64,000 bases of DNA from Acridotheres tristis (GCA_037013685.1 CM072884.1:111454048-111518047), one strand, 5' to 3'; shown: positions 37,201 through 47,549, counted from the stretch's first letter. Numbers and translations are program-made. The notes: generated by a model not told the origin, from the sequence alone.

Positions 37201-40200
37201 CTCATCCAGGAATATTTTGAGTCCAAGCATGGATATTTAGCTCCCTGCAGAGCTCACCAGTCCTCACCAGGGGAACATTCCTGCTAAGGGAGCACCAGGA
37301 CTGCCAGTGGTGCCCCAATGGTTCCAGCTGAGCTCTGCACCATGACAGCAATTAGACACTGCAGTCCATGGCAGCCTAATTAAAACCCTGTGCCCACAAA
37401 TTTGGCCTGAGAATAATTATTCAATTATATTCCAGGAGAAAGGAGGTCTGAAATGGTCATCACCCCCTTGCTAAGAGCATTCAGGACAATGAAGTTTTGT
37501 TCACACCAAGTTCTTTTAGATAGTTTATTCATTAAGGGATTAGCTATAAATTATTGAGAAAATAACATTTTTCTTTCAGTCAGCAGCTGATGTGAGAGAA
37601 GGACACGCTGTGTTTTTCACACAGCAGGGGTGTTTGGTGCCTGTATAAATGGAACCAGAGCCCAGTCTCAGTGGTGACATTGCAGCCACTGCCTCAGTGA
37701 GCTGCACCCAGGACACAGGGTCTGGAATCTCACTGCTCCATAGCCCAGACCCTTTTGCAGTTCCCAGCTCACATTTAACCACTGTATATCCAACCAAGTT
37801 GGTGCCAGGAATTGTTCTTTAATATAAATAGCTCCTCTCTTTCCTCCCACCCACTGCAAGCATTTACAGACTTCTTTGTTTTGCAGGACTGTGCAAACCT
37901 CGCTCTCCCTGGTTCTGTGTGTGGCTGACTCTGAGTTCTGTCATGTTTACAAAAACCTTCACAAAAATTTTCCACCTTCCTGGGTTATGTTACCTCTGCC
38001 ATGCACCTCAGTCTGCAAAGTATATCTGTGTGTGAGCAACAAAACATTAAATGAAAAGCAAACTTTACCTACTCTGATAATTAATAAAGCCAGATAAGAT
38101 TAAGTAAATCACATTTCTGTTCAAATTAAAATTTACCTGCTCTGCCCCTCTTAATGCAAACTGTTCTCTGTGCACTTGGAATTTATTTCCATGCATGTGC
38201 AAACACTTTACATTTTCAAGGAGCTGTGATCTGCCAGGGCTCTGAATAAATGATGCAACTTTCAGGACAATGCTTGCTGTTAATTAATCTTTGAAATTTA
38301 TCCCTAAGCAGGAATAATCAGGGATAATTTGCTCTAAAAATAACTGGCTATGTTGCTTTTGCTTTCTTCAGACATTCAGGGCAGTATAGGCATGTAGGTA
38401 TGAGTTAATCATTCATCTATGAGAATTATTTGTTATCTGTCCATAGGTAAGGGAGGATCTACATCTTCTTCCACCAACCATGGCTGCTGGAGCAATAAAT
38501 GATCTCTCCCTGATTGCTGCCCCATGGGGAACAGGTCCCTGAGCCCTGCATGGGGATATTTTGGGAGGCAGAAGAACTGAGGAGTGGGACAAAAACCTCT
38601 GCTCCGTTCAGATCCCAGCCCCAGCACAACCAACAAAGGAATTTCATCAGCTTTCTCCACCTGCTGCCTGAATGGCTTTGGTGATTTTGCCTTTGCCTCT
38701 TTATCGTCTTGCTTCTATTGTTTGTTCTGCACGTGGAGTCCTGAACCAACAGCACTTTCCATTGTCCAGCCCGTGCACAAACACGGGTAAAGTCACCTAT
38801 GTGAGCTCACAGAGGACATTCATGGCACAAATGAGATCCAAACCCAGCTCACAATGCCTTAAGATCCTTTTGCTGGACCTTGCCTCATGCACTGGGGGGG
38901 GGGAAATGTTAGTGCTGGTTTCATTTGCATCCTGCTTCAAAAATACCTTGCAGATGGTTGCTTTTAAACAAATTAAGGCCTTGGGCTAGATTTTCATTGC
39001 ACTTTACAGGAATTACATGTTCAGCTCTTAACAGCTGTTTCAACATCTGCTTCCCCACACAGCAGCAGGGAGACATCCCACCCAGACAAACACCATCCTT
39101 GCAGCAGGGAAATGCTGGGCTGGCTCCCTGATCACCCCTTGGCTCTTGAAAAACACCCCTGAGTGAGGACACTTCCTCTGAGGCACGTCATTAAAGGTTT
39201 ACAGAGCAGTCACCAGGGGTGAAAATTTGCTTCAATTAAGTGTTTATGGTGTCCCAGGTGCTCAGTGCCTCCCAGCAGCAGAGCACAAACCACTTCCTTC
39301 ATGAGCTGGTGTTTTCCCTCCTCTGCCACACAAATTCACTGTCACACCACTGCACGTTGTGAAGAAATGAAAATGCATCTTGTGCAGGGTGATGGCTGCA
39401 CTGAGGGAACCTCATTTGCCAAAGAAACACCCTTGTCCTTCGTCAGCAATGTCCTTTCTTCCACACTTGAATAAACTCCAAAGGATCACTCTTCTATGCT
39501 GGAGTTTTCAACAACAAGGGCATTGAGACGTGGCTACCTTGTCCTCCTTGCCTCCTGTCCTCTGCTGGCTCTGTTTTTGCTCTTTTGTAAGTGACCTATT
39601 TGGATGCAGCACAGGGAAGGACAGGATGGGCTTATCCTTTTCCCATAATGATTCCTCTTTTTTTTTTTCCAGCCTCATTACCGTATTTCAAAATAATCTC
39701 CCCCTCTATACCCATATCGCCCTTCCACAAACACTGCTTTTCATCTTTCAGTTTTTGTATCTAATATCTGTCTTCCTCCCTTCCCTCTTTGCTCTTTCTG
39801 TTTGAATTTCTACATTTTTTCCTCCCAGTCCCTTTGAAACTCCTTTTTCTCTTCAGGTTTTCTTCAGTCTCCTGCTCACTCCACTTTGTCTTCTACCTCC
39901 CCTTCCTCAGCACTGGCTCACTGCTCCAGCCACAGCTCTGCTATGAACTGTTAAATACACAACAATTAATTAATTAATTACTTAATAGACAGCTCAAGTT
40001 TGTTTCAAAACCCAACAGCCCTGCAGCTGAGCTTTTTGAAAACCAAAGTAGGTTAGAGCTTGTCAAAGCTTGCAGCGAGGGACTGGCTTGTTCATTTATG
40101 TTAACAAGAATTTTTAAATGCTTACAGGATGTTTCTGTCAAGTAATACCAGACTCCTGATGCTCAGCAACACTTATTTCCTCCCACCTGCACACAAACCT

Positions 40201-41962
40201 CTCCACAGCCCCCAGGCTGTGTCTTCCTCTCACTCACTGTTTGACAGCAGTCCCTGGCAGAACTTCCCAGTGCCCAAAAATAAAAGATCCAAGGACTTCC
40301 TGAGCCAAAAATTGCTTCTGCACCTATGGATCTACCCCTTATGATATTTGTTTCTAGGTTTTTTCAGCCTATTTATAATTTGATATCCCCCATATCCAGT
40401 GGCTGTGAGCTTTACTATTTAATTACATGCTCTGAGAAAAGAAGAGGCTTGGGTTAACCTTAAATATTCTGATACTTTTAGTGGTTGCCAGGAATACTTT
40501 TTGTTGTGAGAAATTATGAATAATCATTTCACCATCCACTTCCATATAATTAATTATTTTAATACATTTTTAGTATTTATTATTTTTCAAAATCAGGAAA
40601 AAGATATCCCAGGCTAGTGAAGCCTCCTCATCCTTCCCTCCTAGACAAGAGGAGCTTTGGATGCCCCATCCTGGAAATGCTCAGGGATGGATTGTGGACA
40701 CTGGTCTAGTGGAAGGTGTCCCTGCCCACAGCAGGGAGGCTGGAACTGGAAGATTTTTAAGGTCCTTTTTAATCCAAAGCCTCCTATGATTCTTTGATTC
40801 TCTGCCTTTGAACAGCTCCATCACACTTTGTAGCTTTCTCAAACCTAACCTGTCCTGCTGGTCAAGGAAGGGTTAACAAAACAGCCAATATCTGAGATGA
40901 AACCTTTCTGTGGATTTACATCATGCCAGGGTTCATTTTATCTGCCTTGCTGGAGACATCAAATGGTGAAATTTCCTCTCTTTTTCAGCAATTTACTCAC
41001 TTTCCAAGACATCTATTCTTTTCCCTACTAGACATTGCATTTAAGAGATGCTTTGCATTGAATGCTTCCTCAGCCTTTATTACTTACTCATCTGGAATCA
41101 CGACATTTTCTGGCAAATCTTCTTCGTCTCTTTTAGGATTTGCCTGCCCTAAGTAATTCTGCACTGCTTGCAAAGTCTGCCACCTCACAGTTCCCTCCTC
41201 TTCACCAGGTTGTTTAAGAGCTTGCTGAATACCACCCATCCCTGTGCAGCTCCACTGCTCAGAAAACTCAGCATTTATTCCTGCACTGTTTCCTTTCACT
41301 ATTAATCCATGACAATTCCTTTCTCCTCATCCCACTGCAGCTCGTTCCTGTCAGAGCCTGCTAAAACTCCAGCTGGACTACGATTAAGAAAAGAAATCAG
41401 CCTTGTCTCCATTACCCAACTAGTCACTTAATATTTACTTTTCCTCTAAAGCTTTGCCACCAAGACACTTTTAATCTGAATTGACTTTGAGACTCAGGCA
41501 TGTGAAGTGGCAATTGGTGGCAAACCAGCAACGTGATAATTTACATTTACTTCTGGAAGTAAAAACCAGCTGCTGATAGGGAGTTTTCTACAAATGCACC
41601 TTCAAAAGCAATCCCAGACAGGAGGAAGAGAAAAAACAAGGAGAGGGAGAAAGTGAAAGAGGGCAGCCTTCCCATCTCCTCCCCACCCCACCCACTGCTC
41701 AGTCCTTCAGCTGAAGCACACTTTAAATCTTCAGATCATTCAGGCTTGAAATGCAAACATCCCCCTTTCAGAGAGGTCAGATAATCCCACTCTGTGACTG
41801 CCTGCTCAGTCTGAACTCATCAGCAAAGGCCATTTACACCACATTTAAATGAGCTCCCTGTTTTGTCCCTGGTGCCTCGTCTCCCCATTATGAGCGTGTC
41901 CTACCTGGCAGCGAGGCAGTCAGGATGAGGGGAAGTAAAATGGATTTCTGGAGGCTCTCCAT
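22037..41962 (-). CDS. IGSF5: IGSF5 (JAM4-like), multi-exon gene span
   Basis: Span of the IGSF5 coding exons, from the proposed start codon at 41962-41960 to the proposed stop at 22039-22037. The family is a type I membrane adhesion protein with two extracellular Ig domains, one membrane span and a cytoplasmic tail that in mammals binds MAGI PDZ scaffolds at epithelial tight junctions (known from the family). The sequence shows a signal peptide, two Ig exons, a transmembrane exon and two tail exons on one strand. Intron phases match at every join that could be checked. The modelled length is about 380 residues, close to my recollection of about 400 for the human protein. One small tail exon between 26073 and 30448 is missing from the model. 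Reading minus, B3GALT5 lies upstream, as on human chromosome 21. The gene identity is secure from this synteny and the Ig1 and tail similarity; the 3' end is not. Confidence 0.85.
22246..25959 (-). other. IGSF5: IGSF5 intron before the proposed last exon
   Basis: AT-rich intronic sequence with one diverged CR1-like fragment (23440-23605) and a poly-T run near 25560-25586. No further exon was recognised. Confidence 0.5.
23440..23605 (-). repeat. Diverged CR1-like fragment
   Basis: Antisense tail with 'gaatcccagaaccaccaaatccc', 'gagaccttccagatcatccagtccc' and 'aaaccatgtccccaggtgccacgtcc'. Confidence 0.6.
25960..26072 (-). CDS. IGSF5: IGSF5 exon: cytoplasmic tail, N-L-G-Y motif
   Basis: A 113-nt exon encodes 37 complete codons of a hydrophilic, charged peptide beginning K-V-S-A-E-K-K-N-D. 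The central [10 protein letters not shown] resembles an E-N-S-G-Y segment of the mammalian IGSF5 tail, and the Tyr could be phosphorylated. The acceptor has a strong pyrimidine run ending TTTTCTAG before 26072, and the donor is CCAA|GTGAGT at 25959. The exon enters in phase 2 and leaves in phase 1. The transmembrane exon leaves in phase 1, so a small intervening exon of length 1 mod 3 must lie between 26073 and 30448. I could not identify it. Confidence 0.72.
26835..27120 (+). repeat. CR1 LINE 3' fragment
   Basis: Sense CR1 tail in IGSF5 intron sequence just beyond the tail exon: 'ggggctgcccagggagctttgg', 'ggtggcactcagtgctctgg' and the terminus 'atcccatgattctgtaattcc'. Confidence 0.85.
28598..28703. 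repeat. (ATTCT)n pentanucleotide repeat
   Basis: About 20 units of ATTCT, nearly uninterrupted except for one extra TA near 28690. An AT-only stretch with palindromic ATATGAT/ATCATAT text follows to about 28800. It lies in an IGSF5 intron; on the transcribed strand it reads AGAAT. Confidence 0.95.
28800..29033 (-). repeat. CR1 LINE 3' fragment
   Basis: Antisense CR1 tail beginning 'aatagaattatagaatagcttggg' and stopping near 'accagtttatccagccct', where the GC-rich patch begins. Confidence 0.85.
29034..29153. other. GC-rich, CpG-dense patch in an IGSF5 intron
   Basis: About 120 bp with many CpGs (CTCGCCCGCCGCGCTCCGGG and similar) begin abruptly where a truncated CR1 ends and stop where a CATC repeat begins. 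GC-rich text resumes after the repeat (29245-29350). The flanks are AT-rich. It could be an unmethylated regulatory patch or an inserted piece from a GC-rich locus. No exon was recognised in it. Confidence 0.4.
29154..29244. repeat. (CATC)n microsatellite
   Basis: About 20 near-perfect CATC units, with one TTC and two CCTC interruptions near the right end. It lies between two GC-rich segments inside an IGSF5 intron. Confidence 0.95.
30449..30577 (-). CDS. IGSF5: IGSF5 exon: transmembrane segment
   Basis: A 129-nt, phase 1-1 exon encodes a short acidic stalk ([11 protein letters not shown]) and then an uninterrupted hydrophobic stretch of about 24 residues rich in V, I and L (about residues 242-265). 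A stop-transfer cluster follows (R-C-C-L-K-R-R). The double Cys after the helix is a plausible palmitoylation site and recalls the Cys-rich juxtamembrane segment of mammalian IGSF5. The acceptor is TTTAACAG before 30577 and the donor is G|GTGAGT at 30448. It is short and has no ATG, but the splice sites, phase and topology agree with the Ig exons upstream. Confidence 0.87.
30578..34664 (-). other. IGSF5: IGSF5 intron between Ig2 and transmembrane exons
   Basis: A 4.1-kb intron with one CR1 copy (31415-31557) and a poly-A run near 32151-32165. No conserved coding pattern was seen. Confidence 0.75.
31415..31557 (-). repeat. CR1 LINE 3' fragment
   Basis: Antisense CR1 terminus: 'tagaattacagaatcgtggga', 'ttgggttggaagggacctc' and 'cttggacacttccaggaatg'. 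It is intronic in IGSF5. Confidence 0.85.
34665..34973 (-). CDS. IGSF5: IGSF5 exon: second Ig (C2-like) domain
   Basis: A 309-nt, phase 1-1 exon encodes about 103 residues (roughly 127-230). Ig landmarks are the first Cys in [10 protein letters not shown], the core Trp in D-I-T-W-M, and the second Cys in V-L-T-C-L-A-D. It has at least five N-glycosylation sequons (N-G-S, N-S-T, N-Q-T, N-D-S, N-A-T), so this membrane-proximal domain is probably heavily glycosylated. The acceptor is TCCCTCCCACAG before 34973 and the donor is G|GTAAGT at 34664, a near-perfect 5' splice site. It is in frame with the Ig1 exon upstream and the transmembrane exon downstream. Confidence 0.92.
35659..35979 (-). CDS. 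IGSF5: IGSF5 exon: first Ig (V-like) domain
   Basis: A 321-nt, phase 1-1 exon encodes about 107 residues (roughly 20-127 of the protein). The Ig fold is visible: the first Cys in F-N-C-T-V-S, the core Trp in V-L-I-W-L, and the second Cys in D-S-G-R-I-E-C-S. The opening [11 protein letters not shown] and the R-F-T-S motif resemble the first Ig domain of mammalian IGSF5. N-glycosylation sequons are seen at N-A-T, N-C-T and N-Y-T. The acceptor is CTCACAG before 35979 and the donor is G|GTGTGT at 35658. The exon is a clean single-domain module, as expected for the Ig superfamily. Confidence 0.92.
36050..36720 (-). mobile_element. Possible LTR-like insertion in the IGSF5 signal-to-Ig1 intron
   Basis: This block differs in texture from its flanks. 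A minus-strand AATAAA lies near 36129-36135 in 'gttgtttattaaatt', and long A/C-rich unique text follows. That would fit the poly(A)-signal end of an avian LTR on the minus strand. I could not find clear terminal repeats or a target duplication, so this is a weak call; it may be ordinary intron. Confidence 0.25.
40640..40805 (+). repeat. CR1 LINE 3' fragment
   Basis: Sense CR1 terminus: 'gtggaaggtgtccctgccca', 'ggaactggaagatttttaagg' and 'cctatgattctttgattctctg'. Confidence 0.75.
41905..41962 (-). CDS. IGSF5: IGSF5 exon: start codon and signal peptide
   Basis: The 58-nt coding part of the first coding exon reads [19 protein letters not shown] plus one base, a short hydrophobic leader typical of a secretory signal peptide. 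The exon ends in CCAG followed by a GTAGGA donor at 41904, leaving one base (phase 1). The next recognised exon begins with the two bases that complete a Gly codon, which is the main support for this exon. The ATG context is only moderate (C at -3, G at +4). It was too short to appear as a long open frame. A different upstream start or a 5' noncoding exon remains possible. Confidence 0.75.
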
Positions 41963-44029
41963 TGGAGCATTCTCTCCTGGTCCCTGAGGCAGGAAGCCAC
42001 CGGTGGTCACTGCATGCTTGAGAAGAAGCTGAAGGACAGAACTTGTGGGGAAGGAGTTGGGTCCTGTGACAAAGGGTGACTTTGTGTGACCTGTATCAGC
42101 AACAAGGGGAAAAGATTAAATGAGGGAGGGCTTGGAAGCAGAGCAGAATCTTTCCTCAAACAACAGTTTCAAAAGGCACAAAGGAACATTTTTCAGCAGA
42201 AAACCTCCTGCAGATTCCTCAGTCCCTCCTGGCTGTCACAGCACTCCTGCTCCAGCTCTGGCAGGGCCAGGGCAGCTCCTGCTGCATCATTAAAGTGACT
42301 CCTGAGCAACTGGGGAAAATAATTCTCTGAGCTGCTGCACTTGCAAGGATGAGAAAAAACAAATCTCCTCCCAGCTCCCCAGACTGAGCCCTCAGAAAGG
42401 CTGATAGTACAAAAAGGGTCCCCAGAGTTATTCCTCAGAACCTGAGAGTGCCTCCTGTACCCCACAATAAACCAGCAGCACCTCTCCACTGTGGTCAGAA
42501 ATTACACACAGAGCCTGGGTGTGAGGCACCACCTTACTTCCTTCCTATTTTCTGCTTTTTCGGTGTTTGTGATTCACTTGTGAGATATTATCCTCCTCCC
42601 CCTCAAAATATGTGGGAGAGGCTTTGACTGCACTTGGTTTACAAATTCCTCATCTGGGCGACTGAAGCTTGCCTTTGTGAAAAGCCAAGCCAGAGGATGT
42701 GGTTTTGTGGCCAGACCAAATTTCTTGTCAGGAAAGTGTTTCTGACTCCAGGGGTGCTTTTTGTGGCAGCACTGTGCAGTGCATAAAAAATTAAGTGTCA
42801 CCACAGGGACACCCTGGGTTTCCTGCTCAGCTGCAGCACCAGGAGCTCCATTCCCTGCCCGGAATCTGGCAGGCTCACTTGGCATTTGCATCCACGTTTT
42901 CCTGTTTTTCGAGCTTTCAGTTTACCTTGGGAACCTACAGGACAGCCCTGTCAACTTATCAACGCTTTCAGCCAAACCTGGGGGCTGATTTCTTCACCTG
43001 CTCGTTCAAAGGCTGGTTTGGGTTTTCTTAGTTTTGAAAGGTTTTGGGGTCTTTTTATCTCCACATTTGCTGTGTGGATGAGTCCCCAGCAGGCAGGTGG
43101 GGAGGGAGGGTCACTGTTCACAGCCTGGAGGGATTTCTCCTTGCTCTGCCACTGTGACAGCTCTTGGCACACACACAGACCAGCCAGGACTATGAGCTGA
43201 TAACACCTGTCATACAAAGTGAAACAGCCTGAGTAAATCACCGGGAAACCAATCCAAAACACTGGGCTGGGTCCTTTCCCGGGAAGCTGTGACACCAAGA
43301 GGATTTCCAGCCAGAACAGCAGAATTTCATCCCTCCCCTGACAAATCCAGCTGCTCCAAAGCATTCTGAGCTGGGTGAAGAATGAATTGGCAAGAATATT
43401 GTACCAAATCCAGCACAAAAGTCAGTAAACAGCTTGGAGTGAAGTAGAGCAAGACAGGAAAGGGAGGGATCTATAACATTTCATTTCACTTTGTTTCAAA
43501 ACGGACTTTTAAAGGGCTGGGAAATATCATCCGATCCCCAGATGAAACAGGATATTTTGGCTGACGGTGAATTAAATTCCTGGGGTTGTTTTGGGCTGCT
43601 TTTCCCCTCCTCTGCCAGTGCACGGGGTGGCTCGGGTTGCCAGTGCTGCTCTGAGCCTGTTCCCTCCCTCACCCACGGCACAGGTAGGGGATAATAACAA
43701 TAATATTGTTATTATAATATATAATATCACCCCAGAGGAATGGCAGCTGGACACACAGAGGGGTTGGATGCTTTGGGCACCCCACGACAGATCCCAACCC
43801 CAAATGCCGGGAAGCAGAATAGGAGATAAAACCACAAAACACTCCTGCCACCCCAGGGCAGGCTCCTGCTGAGGCAGGAGCGAAGAAAAGGTTAAATTAT
43901 CTTTCAGCCCCTGTCTCTGTCTGCTGGGAAGCAGGTGAAGGTGGCAGGGGGGATTACCTGGATCACATCCCTGGCGCTGAGCTGTCTCCCACGGCGTGCT
44001 CTGAGCACAGGTCCGGCTGCCCACTGGAG

Positions 44030-44345
44030 GTGACCCAGGCGAGGATCCCTCACCTGCCGTGCCGAGGAAAGGTCCCTCAGGTGTTGGGGACACTGTCCCC
44101 GAGGGAAGGGAGGCTGTCCCCAGCTGTGGCTCGGCCGCAGGCCGTGCCTGGCACTGTGACACGCAGGGATGGCCTCTGCCTTCCCCCGCCCTGTCAATGT
44201 TTAACCTGCCCGCAGGAAGTGAGGCACGGCTGGTGACACACGGTGACAAACTTCACCTGGTGCCAGCCCAGCCTGCGGGGCTGCCCGGGGCTCGGCCTCA
44301 TCCTCATCCTCGGCAGAGGAGAGGGCTCGGGGCGGCCAGGTGGGC
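44030..44345. promoter_or_regulatory. CpG-rich patch beside the minisatellite
   Basis: This stretch is clearly richer in G+C and CpG (for example GGCTCGGCCGCAGGCCGTGCC and GGGGCTCGGGGCGGCC-type text) than the AT-rich surroundings. It may be a small CpG island, such as a distal promoter for IGSF5 about 2 kb upstream of its start codon, or simply part of a GC-biased repeat-prone domain. No TATA box or transcript evidence was found. Confidence 0.3.
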
Positions 44346-44351
44346 ACCAGC

Positions 44352-45565
44352 AGGTGAGTGCCATGGTGCCAATTCCCCCCGTTACAGTGACACAGTGACA
44401 CAGGTGAATGTGATGGTGCCAATTCCCCCTGTTACAGTGACACAGGTGAGTGTGACAGTGCCAATTCCCCCGTTACAGTGACACAGTGACACAGGTGAGT
44501 ACCATGATACCTGGCACTGATGTCCCCTGTTGCAATGGCACAGGTGAGGACCATGATGCCAATTCTCCCTGTTACAGTGACACAGGTGAGCTCCATGGGG
44601 CCAATTTCCCCTCTTACAATGGCACAGGTGAGTGAACAGTACCTGGCATTGATGTCCCCTGTTGCAGTGACACGAGTGAGTGCCATGGTGCTTGGAACGT
44701 GTGTCCCCTGTTATAACGACACTGGTGTGTGCAGTGGTGCCAATTTCCCCATTATATAACATTTCCCCTGTGATAATGGCACAGGTGAGTGGAGTGGTTC
44801 TAATCTCCCTGTTACAGTGACACAGGTGAGCTCCATGGTGCCAATTTCCCCTCTTGCAATGGCACAGGTGAGTGAACAGCACCTGGCACTGATGTCCCCT
44901 GTGGTAATGGCACAGGTGAGTGGAGTGGTGCTAATTTCCCTGTTACAATGGCATAGGGGAGTGCAGTGGTACCTATTTCCCCTGTTACAGTGACACAGGT
45001 GAGCTCCATGGTGCCAATTTCCCCTCTTACAATGGCACAGGTGAGTGAACAGTGTCTGGCACTGATGTCCCCTGTTACAGTGACAGAGTGAGTGCCATGG
45101 TGCTTGGAACGTGTGTCCCCTGTTATAATGACACAAGTGAGTGCAGTGGTGCCAATTTCCCCATTATATAACATTTCCCCTGTGATAATGGCACAGGTGA
45201 GTGCAGTGGTGCCAATTTCCCAGTTATATAATATTTCTCCTGTGATAATGGCACAGGTGAGTGCAGTGGTGCTAATCTCCCTGTTACAGTGACACAGGTG
45301 AGTACCATGATACCTGGCACTGATGTCCCCTGTGGTAATGGCACAGGTGAGTGGAGTGGTGCCTGTTACAATGGCATAGGGGAGTGCAGGGTTTTTTTAC
45401 CTGTTTCCCCTGTTACAGTGACACAGGTGAGCTCCATGGGGCCAATTTCCCCTCTTACAATGGCACAGGTGAGTGAACAGTGCCTGGCACTGATGTCCCC
45501 TCTTACAGTGACACAGGTGAATGTGATGGTGACAATTCCCCTGTTACAGTGACACAGGTGAGTGT
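44352..45565. repeat. Minisatellite, about 43-bp units, 1.2 kb
   Basis: There are about 25-28 diverged tandem units of roughly 40-50 bp. A typical unit reads CAGGTGAGT, then a variable ATGGTGCCAATT part, then TTCCCCTGTTACAG and TGACA. A higher-order period of about 412 bp is visible; for example the GTGCCATGGTGCTTGGAACG block occurs at about 44680 and again at about 45092. Several minus-strand frames stay open and give repeated H-L-C-H-C-N-R peptides; these are a by-product of the repeat and not a gene. It lies about 2.4 kb upstream of the IGSF5 start codon. Confidence 0.93.
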
Positions 45566-45876
45566 GATGGTGCTGGAGCACATCTCACTGACAAAGGCAG
45601 TGTGGCAGAGCAGAAGTGCCCGTGCCAGTGGTCACTGTCACCCACAGCTGGGGTGCTGAGGTCCTCCAGCAGCCCTTGGCAGGGTGAGGGGCTGAGCCAG
45701 GGCCAGGGAGCAGCCAGGGGGTCCCAGTTTGCAGCTGGAGGAGATGGGGCAGGGCTGGAAGTAAGGCTGTGTAAGACCCCTGGTGTAAAACTTTTGCAGG
45801 TAGAACCAAGATGTCCATCCAAGGGCAGGGGCAGGGATGGATCAGGCTGTGGTGTCCCTGGGGAGCAACACAGAGT

Positions 45877-46095
45877 GACAGAATCGATTAGGTTGGAAAA
45901 TACCTCTGAGAGCATCGAGTGCAACCTTTGACCAAACATCACCTCGTCAACCAGACCAGAGCACTGAGTGCCACGTCCAATCTTTCATTAAATGCCTTCA
46001 GGGACAGTAACTCCACCTCCCTGGGAGTGCTTTCCAGTGTTTAATCACCTTTTTTTTTGTGAAGAAATTCCGCCTGATGGCCCCAGGAGACTGAG
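45877..46095 (-). repeat. CR1 LINE 3' fragment
   Basis: Antisense CR1 tail: 'acagaatcgattaggttggaaa', 'gagtgccacgtccaatctttc', 'ctccacctccctgggagtgc' and 'gtgaagaaattccgcctgatg'. Confidence 0.87.
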
Positions 46096-47549
46096 GGGGT
46101 TGTGTGTGCTCCCGGCTGCCTCCTGAGACGTTCTTACAGCCTCTGTCTTCCTCCAAGAATTGCATCCTGCATTTTATGCCATTGTTGGTCAGTGATTTGA
46201 ACTGATGTGACATGTCAGGAGATTTTTATGATGAATCCATCTGCCAGGAAGCTTAAATCGTAAAAAAGGGATGTAAAACTTCCCTGAACTGTATTTCCTA
46301 CTAAGCACAATAACAGTAGCAAATATAAATTAATGCCACAGTGATTCAAAATGGAAAGATTTGGTTCAGTAAAGGGAAATGAATCATTCAGTTTGGGGAA
46401 TCGTGAGAAATTTCTGAAAATAAATTTCAAAATCTTTATTAGAAAAAAAAAATCACTCTGACTTGTTAAAAGGAATAGCCATGAAAACTGCAGGAATAGG
46501 GTTTTTTTGACCAGTTATAATTTTTTTGTTACTATTCCCTTGACTTTACAAACACCTTCTTTTTTAAAGTCTAAAATCTCACACTCTTGTTCCACTGACT
46601 TAAATAACAATATCCTTAAAATGACTTCCATACAGGTGTGTCTGAATAAATCTAGAGCAAGAAAAGGGAGGATAGATAACATCTAATGAACACATTCCAT
46701 CTCTGGTTGCCCAAGCAGGAGAAGTGCAGAAGGTTAAAATTAATTTTTAGCTTGAATTAATCAAGATAACACTTGATAAAAACGCTTTGGAAAGGATAAT
46801 TGCTGCTTTTAAAACTTTTACAAAGCTATCATTTGGCACTGCTGAGAAGAGATTGGCTCTGTCATCTCTCTAATTGCTCTTTAGGTAGGCTTAAGCTGCT
46901 CTGAGGTTCATGCCCATCCCCTCAGTGTAGAGAGGACAAAATCAGCTGTGTTAGAAAAGACCAGCATGTGCATTGACATTTTATTAATTATTAATTACTG
47001 CCCTTGTCAGCTCCTTCCTTCCTCTGGCTTTCCTGATGAGCCTTGGTGTTGGGATGAGTAAAACCCTGGGCTGGGATGGAGTGGGATAAGATGTGGTGCA
47101 GTGTCTGAGTCCCCAGTGTGCAGGCACAAGGTCACCCATGCTCATGATGCTCAAAAGACCTGATTGAGATGGAAAAGCATCTTGGTCACTTTGTGAATCA
47201 CCAGGCAGAGTCCTACCTCCCACTCCCCTTCCCCCAGACACTTCTTTCCAATTTTTCCTTTTTCTTCTGCTGGTGAGTAGGAGGATTCTCACCCTTTTTT
47301 TTCCCACCCCCCCCCAACCCTTCCAAACCCATTTCTGGATGGTGTGTACACTGTGAACTCCTAAGCTACCCCCTCACATTTTTTGTTCTGGGGCGTTTGA
47401 GGCTGGAACATATTTCTGCACAGCTTGCTGTGCAATCCCACGCCAGGAGCTCCCAGGGACTTCCTGGGATTCACTCCCTGAAACCTTCTGTCCCTGCCAT
47501 TGGGGCCACCAGTGCAATTTCTGTCTCCCCTGCAGGAGAATGGGACAAA

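Larger units (their letters stand above)
35980..41904 (-). other. IGSF5: IGSF5 intron between signal-peptide and Ig1 exons
   Basis: A 5.9-kb intron with a possible LTR-like block, a strongly pyrimidine-rich plus strand at about 39650-39920, an ATTA run near 39966 and one CR1 copy. First introns often carry regulatory DNA, but I could not point to a specific element. Confidence 0.65.

Noticed and set aside
43572..44249. 225-codon open frame on the minus strand
   Set aside because: It lies in the GC-rich, CpG-containing patch, where stop codons are rare by composition. The peptide is low-complexity Pro/Gly/Arg-rich with no family match and no splice support.
44382..45344. Overlapping minus-strand frames giving H-L-C-H-C-N-R repeats, looking like a Cys/His-rich repeat protein
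   Set aside because: They are direct translations of the minisatellite. All frames shift between units and the Cys/His spacing follows the DNA period, not a zinc-finger pattern.
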